Shown: positions 1 through 5,806 of the stretch, in pieces
Position numbering within the stretch: the first letter of the stretch is position 1
Layout: each line of letters starts with the position of its first letter
Source of the DNA: Flavobacteriaceae bacterium
GTDB lineage: Bacteria > Bacteroidota > Bacteroidia > Flavobacteriales > Flavobacteriaceae
Reading direction: 5' to 3'
DNA: 8,978 nt
NCBI GenBank assembly: GCA_030618945.1
Contig: JAUXCI010000094.1
Coordinates: 1 to 8,978 of the forward strand
The notes under the pieces: generated by a model
Databases searched by the model: none
Seen by the model: only the letters and a program-made list of their open reading frames with translations
Told to the model about the DNA's origin: nothing
Made by a program: the position numbers and the translations under genes

Positions 1-394
1 CAAAATATCCATGGTGAATCGCATTAAAATTGCCGTACCATCGATATTCAACCGACATAAATATGTCCTTATAATCAATATCTGCATTTAGCCTAAAGAG
101 TTCAAAGCCAAAATCACCAAGCCTGTCCATGTTTTGCTGGTCATAATTTTTCCAAGAATAATTAAGACGTAGGGCTCCTCCAATCTTGATTTTTGGAAGC
201 TGCTTTAAGCTATCATTGTTGCTGTTTTTATTTGAGTTTAATATATCATTTAAAAAACTACTCTTTTCATTTTCTATTGAATCTAATGGGTTTTTAACAG
301 GGTTATCCGGCTCATTTTGGGCATAATTCCTTCCAATAACCAAGATGATCAATAGCATTAATAAACCACTATTTTTCTTTAACGATCTCCTCAT
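1..394 (-). CDS. Secreted outer-membrane porin-like beta-barrel protein, N-terminal part (cut by window edge)
   Basis: Reading leftwards from the ATG at 394-392, 131 codons are open to the window edge, so the C-terminus is missing. The protein opens with a classical signal peptide: a basic start (MRRSLKK), a hydrophobic stretch (about residues 10-20, LLMLLIILVI) and a likely cleavage after NYAQ near residue 26. A polar Asn/Ser/Asp-rich linker (about 27-65) follows. From residue 66 there are alternating polar/hydrophobic strands with many aromatics (KIKIGGALRLNYSW, then FELFRLNADIDY and IFMSVEYRWYG), as in an outer-membrane beta-barrel. By style it resembles Bacteroidota porins of the OprP/OprO-like type, but with only the first strands visible the substrate cannot be stated. 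It is divergent from ftsH; two small palindromes lie directly upstream. That it is a coding sequence is fairly secure; the porin label is less so. Confidence 0.75.
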   Translation of the reverse strand, partial: MRRSLKKNSGLLMLLIILVIGRNYAQNEPDNPVKNPLDSIENEKSSFLNDILNSNKNSNNDSLKQLPKIKIGGALRLNYSWKNYDQQNMDRLGDFGFELFRLNADIDYKDIFMSVEYRWYGNFNAIHHGYF

Positions 395-408
395 CAATTC
401 AATAGTAT

Positions 409-434
409 AACAATTGTTTTAAGCTTGTAACAAG
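409..434. promoter_or_regulatory. Pair of adjacent palindromes upstream of the porin-like gene (possible operator)
   Basis: AACAATTGTT at 409-418 is a perfect 10-base palindrome, and CTTGT-A-ACAAG at 424-434 is a perfect 5+1+5 palindrome. Their centres are about 15 bases apart and both contain an ACAA/TTGT core. They sit 15 to 40 bases upstream of the porin-like start codon, where a regulator would overlap the promoter or the leader. On the minus strand TACTATTG, one base off the Bacteroidota -7 motif TAnnTTTG, lies between the palindromes and the start, but no good -33 partner was found. AT-rich palindromes of this size also arise by chance. Confidence 0.25.
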
Positions 435-776
435 TTTAATTCAACATGAATTTATGAGCACAAATAATACAAGTAGGCAAGTAAATTTGTTAGCTGATTT
501 CATTGCGATAATGAAATTAAATTCACATTATTTGGGGAAGGTAGAAACCTAAAGATAGGTAATTTTATTAAAAACTGCGAATCAATGGCAAATCATTTTA
601 TGTTAATAGCAGATTACCTGGTCTTTATACATAGATTCCACAAAGTAAAGCGAGCTTGCCCGGATTAGGAACCTTTTGCCTCATTCCGGTAAGTTCAGTG
701 TAAAGAGCTAAAGATTGATTCATTTGAATTCAAACTATGTCATATTTCATCATTTTCAAACAAAATTACAAACCCA

Positions 777-816
777 TTTCATTGATCTTGGTTACTCTTT
801 TCATTGACCTGGGTTA
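777..816 (+). repeat. Two 18-base direct repeats, 22-base period, upstream of ftsH
   Basis: TTTCATTGATCTTGGTTA (777-794) and TTTCATTGACCTGGGTTA (799-816) match at 16 of 18 positions and start 22 bases apart, about two helical turns, so a protein would meet both copies on the same face of the DNA. A shorter TTTCAT at 822-827 starts 23 bases after the second copy. The array lies about 120-160 bases upstream of the ftsH start, and the second copy overlaps a possible -35 element. This geometry is typical of tandem regulator-binding sites; no known regulator motif was recognised. Confidence 0.5.
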
Positions 817-832
817 ATGCATTTCATAATTA
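804..832 (+). promoter_or_regulatory. Possible promoter for the ftsH unit
   Basis: TTGACC (804-809) and TAATTA (827-832) are separated by 17 bases, a sigma-70-like arrangement. The primary sigma factor of Bacteroidota usually prefers TTG/TAnnTTTG elements, so the match to the general bacterial consensus may be fortuitous. A TACTATTG at 846-853 is near the Bacteroidota -7 motif but has no TTG at the right distance. The direct repeat 777-816 overlaps the proposed -35, which would suit activation or repression. Low confidence. Confidence 0.2.
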
Positions 833-933
833 ATTGTTTTAATTTTACTATTGATCAAAGTTGGAGTCCTTGATAATTATACGTGAAGCAGTTTCCATAA
901 AAAAAAGACTTTCCCAATTTTGCATTTAAGGCC

Positions 934-2895
934 ATGAAAACAGATCCAAAAAAGCATAAAGATTTAGATTCTATTAAAAAAAATAAACAGCGACTCCCTT
1001 CACAGAAGAATAAAGCTTATTTATGGTTCTATATTTTTGTTAGTCTAATACTCATTTTTTCACTATTTATTAAATATAACAGCGCAACAAAGGAAATAAG
1101 CTGGCTAAGGTTTGACCGGGATATGCTGCGTCAAAATGACGTTGAAAAAATTGTGGTCATCAATCAATCTGTGGCTAAAATCTATATCAAGGAAAATAAG
1201 TTATCGGACCCCAAATACAAAGAACTTCGAGAATACTTCTCGCAATCAAAATCAGGGCCACACTATTCTATCCGGCTAGGGTCACTGGAAAATTTTGAAC
1301 ACAAACTGGAAGAGGTTCAAAAAGATTTTCCTGACGAGGCTAGGATTCAGGTCACTTTTGTGAATCAAATTAACTGGACCAGTTACCTTTCATGGATAAT
1401 CCCCATGGCCTTTATTTTTTTTATATGGTTTTTCTTATTGGGCAGAATGGGATCAAAAGGCCGAGCTGGCTCCATTTTTAACTTTACCAAGTCAACAGCC
1501 AAACTTACTACAAAAGAATCCAAAAGTAAGGTTACTTTCAACGATATAGCAGGGCTAAAGGAAGCCAAAACAGAAATTATGGAAATAGTTGATTTCCTAA
1601 AGAATCCGGATACTTATACAAAGCTTGGTGCAAAGATTCCGAGAGGGGTTATGCTCGTAGGGCCACCAGGAACGGGAAAAACCTTACTGGCAAAGGCGGT
1701 AGCCGGAGAGGCTCAAGTGCCTTTTTTTTTCTTATCCGGTTCAGAATTTGTTGAAATGTTCGTAGGTGTAGGGGCTTCAAGGGTAAGAGACCTGTTCAAA
1801 CAGGCCAAAGAAAATACACCCAGTATTATATTTATTGATGAGATCGACGCGGTTGGAAGGTCCCGAAACAGATCAAATATGCTCCAGGCCAATGATGAAA
1901 GAGAAAATACCCTAAACCAGTTACTGGCAGAATTAGACGGTTTTGGTGCCAATACAGGAGTTATCGTTCTTGCAGCAACTAACAGAGCGGACATTTTGGA
2001 TAAGGCCTTGTTGAGACCTGGCCGATTTGACCGCCACATATATTTAGAATTACCTGATAAAGAAGAAAGATTAGAAATATTCAAAGTGCATCTTAGACCA
2101 CTTAAAAAAGCAAAAGATTTAAATGTTGAAGAGTTGGCTGCCATATGCCCGGGTTTTTCAGGAGCAGACATAGCAAATATCTGTAACGAGGCTGCATTAA
2201 TTGCTGCCAGACAACATAAGAAAGAAGTACATCAAACTGATTTTATAAAAGCCAGAGACAGAATTGTTGGAGGCCTTGAAAGAAAGAATAAGATTACCTC
2301 TACAAAAGAAAAAGAGATCATAGCATATCACGAGGCGGGACATGCTGTGGCTAGCTGGTATTTAAAAAACGTTGATTCCCTTGTCAAGGTATCGATCATA
2401 CCACGTGGTAAATCTTTGGGATCGGCATGGTATCTTCCGGAAGAACGGTTAATTATTACCAAAAGTCAATTCATTGATCAGATATGCGCCTCTCTTGGAG
2501 GCAGGGTGGCAGAGGAAATTATTTTCGATGATGTTTCGTCCGGAGCCCTTGATGATCTGGAAAAAGTAACCAAACAGGCCTATAGCATGGTCGCCTATTT
2601 TGGGCTGAATGAAGAGATCGGACCTGTTAGTTTTTATGATTCTATGGGTAAAAACGAACAACTTTTGGTAAAGCCTTACAGCGAAAACACGGCTCAAAAA
2701 ATTGATAAGGAAGTACGCAATCTTATTGGTTCCGCATATAAAAGAACCAAACAAATTTTACTTGACCACAGAAATGAACTGGAACAATTAACGGCCTTAC
2801 TCATAAAAAAAGAGGTTGTTGAAAAAGATGAACTGGAGAAGATATTAGGGAAAAGGAACAATAAGAATTTAACAGTTTCATCCTATAAAACCTAG
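934..2895 (+). CDS. ftsH: ATP-dependent zinc metalloprotease FtsH
   Basis: This is a complete membrane-anchored AAA+ protease of 653 residues that unfolds and degrades membrane and short-lived cytosolic proteins as a hexamer. Two transmembrane segments (about 28-47 and 151-170) flank a roughly 100-residue periplasmic domain. The ATPase follows, with Walker A GPPGTGKT (243-250), pore loop MFVG (275-278), Walker B IIFIDEID (298-305) and the second region of homology ending RPGRFDR (361-367), which carries the arginine fingers. The protease domain has the zinc motif HEAGH (466-470), and D541 in [10 protein letters not shown] fits the third zinc ligand. All catalytic positions are intact. The loop [15 protein letters not shown] is the Bacteroidota version. 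The ATG follows AAGG (928-931) at very short spacing, so the Shine-Dalgarno is weak. The gene stands outside any recognisable housekeeping ftsH context and is paired with a small helical protein, so it may be a second copy; this cannot be judged from one window. Confidence 0.97.
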   Translation: MKTDPKKHKDLDSIKKNKQRLPSQKNKAYLWFYIFVSLILIFSLFIKYNSATKEISWLRFDRDMLRQNDVEKIVVINQSVAKIYIKENKLSDPKYKELREYFSQSKSGPHYSIRLGSLENFEHKLEEVQKDFPDEARIQVTFVNQINWTSYLSWIIPMAFIFFIWFFLLGRMGSKGRAGSIFNFTKSTAKLTTKESKSKVTFNDIAGLKEAKTEIMEIVDFLKNPDTYTKLGAKIPRGVMLVGPPGTGKTLLAKAVAGEAQVPFFFLSGSEFVEMFVGVGASRVRDLFKQAKENTPSIIFIDEIDAVGRSRNRSNMLQANDERENTLNQLLAELDGFGANTGVIVLAATNRADILDKALLRPGRFDRHIYLELPDKEERLEIFKVHLRPLKKAKDLNVEELAAICPGFSGADIANICNEAALIAARQHKKEVHQTDFIKARDRIVGGLERKNKITSTKEKEIIAYHEAGHAVASWYLKNVDSLVKVSIIPRGKSLGSAWYLPEERLIITKSQFIDQICASLGGRVAEEIIFDDVSSGALDDLEKVTKQAYSMVAYFGLNEEIGPVSFYDSMGKNEQLLVKPYSENTAQKIDKEVRNLIGSAYKRTKQILLDHRNELEQLTALLIKKEVVEKDELEKILGKRNNKNLTVSSYKT

Positions 2896-2961
2896 AAATT
2901 GATATGTCAAATTTCAACAATGATTTACGTATGAAACTTAATCTCACTTAAATATTTTACC

Positions 2962-3348
2962 ATGAAAAAAGAACTTATTTACAATGCTGATTTACATTTT
3001 GAGCATGATTTTTGGACCAAAGAATTTGATTTTTGGAAAGATGAATTAAAATCTTTTAACAACAGGTTAGAAGAACTGGTTATGAGATGGACCGACCCAT
3101 CCGTTTTAGCTCAAATTGAAAAATTTCAAAATCAATTTCTAATCCAGGAAAATGCAATGGATTCAGTGAAAAACCAAATTGCCATGCACGAGACCAATAT
3201 GGCAGAGCATTACAAAATCAATGAAGATGTGTTGAATAAAACCCTAGTCAAAAAACACCTGATGATTAGAGATCAAATGGAAACCCAGAGAAACATTTAT
3301 CATGACCTGAAAAAGGAATTTTTCAGATTCATGACAAAATACATGTAA
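2962..3348 (+). CDS. Small helical, probably coiled-coil protein of unknown function
   Basis: This 128-residue protein has no signal peptide, no membrane segment and no cysteine. It is rich in Glu, Lys, Gln, Met and aromatic residues and should be almost wholly alpha-helical. Helices are suggested at about 16-42 (FW..EFDFWKDELKSFNNRL), 46-78 and 89-126, with heptad-like hydrophobic spacing. A histidine-rich opening (HFEH, 12-15) and an aromatic-basic end (KKEFFRFMTKYM) stand out. I recognise no domain with an assigned function; the general style recalls short helical proteins found near stress genes in Bacteroidota, an impression that was not checked. It starts 66 bases after the ftsH stop on the same strand with no terminator between, so co-transcription is likely. 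It could be an adaptor, substrate or regulator of the protease, but that is inference. The ATG at 2962 is preceded by an AT-rich leader without a clear ribosome site. Confidence 0.85.
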   Translation: MKKELIYNADLHFEHDFWTKEFDFWKDELKSFNNRLEELVMRWTDPSVLAQIEKFQNQFLIQENAMDSVKNQIAMHETNMAEHYKINEDVLNKTLVKKHLMIRDQMETQRNIYHDLKKEFFRFMTKYM

Positions 3349-3452
3349 AAACATAGTCAAGTTTATCTTTGGAATTCTTTTCCGGACTTTGAATTAAGGC
3401 TGAAAAGACACTGATGCAATCGTCCCTAGCGCTACGATATCAGGAATACTTT

Positions 3453-3467
3453 GGCGTTTTTAACGCC
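3453..3467 (-). terminator. Short perfect hairpin at the convergent junction (possible terminator)
   Basis: GGCGTT (3453-3458), a TTT loop and AACGCC (3462-3467) form a perfect 6-bp stem. It lies 2 bases beyond the stop codon of the radical SAM gene at the end of the minus-strand operon, and about 105 bases after the plus-strand helical protein gene, so it could serve either direction. Neither strand has a proper T-run after the stem (CTTTACG on plus, AAAGTATT on minus), which weakens the call as a factor-independent terminator. A second, poorer inverted repeat (ATCGT/ACGAT, 3419-3438) lies nearby. Confidence 0.35.
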
Positions 3468-3469
3468 CT

Positions 3470-4444
3470 TTACGCTGATTCGGTTATTGAAGCATTATGA
3501 AAATCACAATTGCAATTTACTTGAGGCATCATTTTTTGTTGAAGATTCATTTGGGTCAGGCGTTTTACTCTTTCATCAAAACAAGACCCGCAGGTGGAAA
3601 ATAATTTCAGGTCCCATACATCGGCAAAAACACGGCCCTGACCTAAGGAGATGCCATATTCTAGGACCTCCTCCAAAGAAAGTATATTTGGTAAACTGAA
3701 ATTTCCATTTTTCATCAATGAATCCATGGCACCATTTCCTGGTCTTACCGGAATTACTATGCAGCACTCTATTCCTGATTGAAAGGCAAAGTCTAAAGAT
3801 CGTTTAGCCCAATAAACCCCTTCTGACTCTGACATAAATGGTGGCCTTAGCAAAATAAAAGCTCTTGATCTGATATTATTGACGCTTAGGAAATTAACTC
3901 CTTTCTTGAAATCTTCAGGAGTCATTTGTTTATTTAGCTTTTGCAATACCTCAGGATGCACTGTTTCAAGACCTATAGCCACTTCAAGTTCAGGCTTTAA
4001 CATATTCCTAAAGCGAAGACACTTCTCACCAATCAACCTAGGGTGTGCCTCAACTATAACCGTTTCAAAGTGCTCAACTAAGGAAGCTATTTTGGCATAG
4101 TCCTTCTCCGGAATTGCTCGCTCGTCAAAAAAACTCCCGCTGTTGTATAACTTCAAATGTTTAGCCCTGGGCATTTTAGAAAGAGCCCATTCAATTTGAG
4201 TGGGTATGGATCCTTCGGGAACCGATACTTCTGTAGTATTTTTCCACAGATCACACATCAAACAAGTAAAAGAACACTCCTTATTGGTCAGAAATATGAT
4301 CGCTGTTTCTTCAATTTTACCCGAAGCATTTCGTTCCTTCTCAACCAAATAAGCATAAGGCCGTCTAGGATCAAGCTCATTTCTGTTTCCCCTTTGAGAA
4401 ACGATCCAGCTGTTATTGATGACGGCCTTATGATCTTTACTCAT
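3470..4444 (-). CDS. Radical SAM enzyme, RaSEA/TIGR01210-like
   Basis: This 324-residue protein should bind a [4Fe-4S] cluster and S-adenosylmethionine to start radical chemistry in the cytosol. The cluster motif is CX3CX2C at C57, C61 and C64 (KECSFTCLMCDLWKN). Further family marks are LKLYNSGSFFDERAIP (97-112), the VAIGLETVHPEVLQKLNK strand (155-172), ILLRPPF (197-203) and IPVRPGNGAMD (231-241). This set resembles the group containing the archaeal archaeosine synthase subunit RaSEA and its poorly characterised bacterial relatives (Elp3-like, TIGR01210). A second cysteine set, CGSC (285-288) and CNC (311-313), could hold zinc or another Fe-S cluster. The ATG overlaps the end of the upstream synthetase gene by 8 bases (ATGAGTAA), which predicts translational coupling. 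Bacteria do not normally make archaeosine, so the substrate is unknown; the synthetase partner suggests it acts on a product of that enzyme. Family call firm, function open. Confidence 0.9.
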   Translation of the reverse strand: MSKDHKAVINNSWIVSQRGNRNELDPRRPYAYLVEKERNASGKIEETAIIFLTNKECSFTCLMCDLWKNTTEVSVPEGSIPTQIEWALSKMPRAKHLKLYNSGSFFDERAIPEKDYAKIASLVEHFETVIVEAHPRLIGEKCLRFRNMLKPELEVAIGLETVHPEVLQKLNKQMTPEDFKKGVNFLSVNNIRSRAFILLRPPFMSESEGVYWAKRSLDFAFQSGIECCIVIPVRPGNGAMDSLMKNGNFSLPNILSLEEVLEYGISLGQGRVFADVWDLKLFSTCGSCFDERVKRLTQMNLQQKMMPQVNCNCDFHNASITESA

Positions 4445-5765
4445 ATTTTGAAAAGAATGCCTTTCTGTAATCTATATCCTTTTCAGGAAAATGTTTGTCA
4501 AAATCATTTTGTGAGGCTGCACCATGCTGAAACCTGCGTTTTTCAAAAACCGGCATTTCGATTCCGGTCACTGCTTTAACGCCTTCATAAACAATTTGTC
4601 CTTTAAGGTCATATAATTTTTTATGGTCCCAATCAGTGAGATCTATATAGGGAATTCCTTCCGAAATTTCAATCACATTAGGCAAAGTATATGGACTAAA
4701 TGCTTCAAATTCAAGCAAATTGGCAGGAGAAAAAGTACGCATATACCCCCGGCTAAGACCACCTGAATAAGTCAATGAATGTTTAATTGATTCAACTCCC
4801 CATCCTTCATGATATAACATCAGGTTATTTAGGACGCTACGTATAGTTAGTTCCGGGTTTTCTTCGATTGGATAATCTTTAAGGTTTTCATCGCCTCCAT
4901 CTCCGTCTATGATATATTTCCAATCTGGATAACGAGATCTGATGCCTTGTAACAAGGACAAATTCATGGTAGCTGACTGAATATCCAGAGGTTTATAATC
5001 TTCTACTACATTAACCGCTTCCTTCCAGTCCAAAGCCTTATAATCCAATTCTATAGGCTCAAGGAACAATTCAAGGTCCAATTTTTGCAAGAATTTTCTA
5101 GCTTGCAATAAATCGGCACCGTCACCATCTATGGAAAGTGTAAAAGCTTTTAGCCTTGACGGACTTTCACCAAGTTCTTTTAGTGCATGATACATTAGCA
5201 CAAAAACAGAACCACTATCTATACCTGCGGAAAAAGTAACCCCAATAGGGCCTGTTTTTGCACGATATTGCAACCATTTTTTGATTTCCTCATATACTGC
5301 AGATATATAATCCTTCCCAATTTGTGCAATATTTTCTGGTTGGTATTTATTGCGTTCAGGGGTAAAAAAGCGTGTATAAATAGGATTGGGATCCGGGCAA
5401 CCCAAAAGTTCGATTTTTGTTATATAATGAGCCGGCACCATACGTGTATAAGAGGGGTGAAACTGATCGTCCAAACCTTCTTTTTTAAGATGCTCATAAA
5501 TAACATCAATGCGTTCGGCAACTATTAACTGTGGACCAACAGCCTGCTTAGCAATGAAATAACGCATCGGACGACCTATAGACCTTGCCATACGAATGGT
5601 TTTCTCCACAACAGAAATCAAACTAAATTGACCGTCAATTTTTCGAACAGCTTCTACGTCTCCTGATTTGACAACATTGACAGCTTCTTCATGAGTCATA
5701 TTATAAATGACATTTTTTTCAGGATCAGTAAGATCCACTACTTTACTTATATACTGGCTATTCAT
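4437..5765 (-). CDS. Asparagine-synthetase-like ATP-dependent ligase lacking the glutaminase nucleophile
   Basis: This 442-residue protein belongs to the asparagine synthetase/beta-lactam synthetase superfamily, which adenylates a carboxylate and joins it to an amine. Residues 1-90 look like a worn-down class II glutaminase fold (DGQFSLI, then RMARSIGRPMRYFIAK, then LIVAERIDVI). There is no cysteine at position 2; the first cysteine is near residue 123. It therefore probably cannot release ammonia from glutamine. The synthetase part is intact: PP-loop FSAGIDSGS (about 178-186), second phosphate motif DGDGGDE (287-293), and K409 in FEKRRFQHGA, which aligns with the catalytic lysine of AsnB (RQKEQFSDG) and of beta-lactam synthetase. 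I chose the ATG at 5765; a TTG six codons earlier (5783) is in frame but adds only a Lys/Asn run typical of an A-rich leader. It lies directly downstream of the FG-GAP gene and overlaps the radical SAM gene. True AsnB is usually about 550 or more residues, so this is a shorter relative. The substrate is unknown. Confidence 0.88.
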   Translation of the reverse strand: MNSQYISKVVDLTDPEKNVIYNMTHEEAVNVVKSGDVEAVRKIDGQFSLISVVEKTIRMARSIGRPMRYFIAKQAVGPQLIVAERIDVIYEHLKKEGLDDQFHPSYTRMVPAHYITKIELLGCPDPNPIYTRFFTPERNKYQPENIAQIGKDYISAVYEEIKKWLQYRAKTGPIGVTFSAGIDSGSVFVLMYHALKELGESPSRLKAFTLSIDGDGADLLQARKFLQKLDLELFLEPIELDYKALDWKEAVNVVEDYKPLDIQSATMNLSLLQGIRSRYPDWKYIIDGDGGDENLKDYPIEENPELTIRSVLNNLMLYHEGWGVESIKHSLTYSGGLSRGYMRTFSPANLLEFEAFSPYTLPNVIEISEGIPYIDLTDWDHKKLYDLKGQIVYEGVKAVTGIEMPVFEKRRFQHGAASQNDFDKHFPEKDIDYRKAFFSKYE

Positions 5766-5806
5766 GTTATTGTTTTTTTTCAATTAAAACTTCTTATTCC
5801 TGTCAT

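Larger units (their letters stand above)
395..933. other. Divergent intergenic region between porin-like gene and ftsH
   Basis: This 539-base AT-rich stretch separates two divergent genes and must hold both promoters. I see no tRNA, no convincing structured RNA and no long reading frame. It holds palindromes at 409-434 close to the porin start, two 32-residue open frames (454-552 plus, 625-723 minus) that may be chance, and an 18-base direct repeat at 777-816 close to the ftsH side. A weak hairpin of 5 bp (ACCTA/TAGGT, about 547-560) overlaps the end of the first small frame. The length is generous for a simple promoter region, so a small RNA or small peptide is possible but not shown. Confidence 0.6.

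Noticed and set aside
661..690. CCGGA...TCCGG inverted repeat as a terminator or RNA hairpin
   Set aside because: Only 5 bp with a 20-base loop and no T-run.
1713..2171. 152-codon open frame antisense to ftsH
   Set aside because: It is the shadow of the strongly conserved AAA+ coding region and has no recognisable protein features.
2904..2951. 15-residue frame between ftsH and the helical protein gene
   Set aside because: Too short to distinguish from chance and without any ribosome-binding signal.
3451..3699. 82-codon plus-strand frame antisense to the radical SAM gene
   Set aside because: It covers the conserved C-terminal cysteine region of the radical SAM gene in the opposite direction and has no domain of its own.
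4157..4579. 140-codon plus-strand frame across the synthetase/radical SAM overlap
   Set aside because: Antisense to two well-supported genes with intact active-site motifs.
5763..5783. TTG at 5783 as start of the synthetase-like gene
   Set aside because: It adds only six Lys/Asn-rich residues encoded by an A-rich leader typical of Bacteroidota; the ATG at 5765 fits better and neither start supplies an N-terminal Cys.
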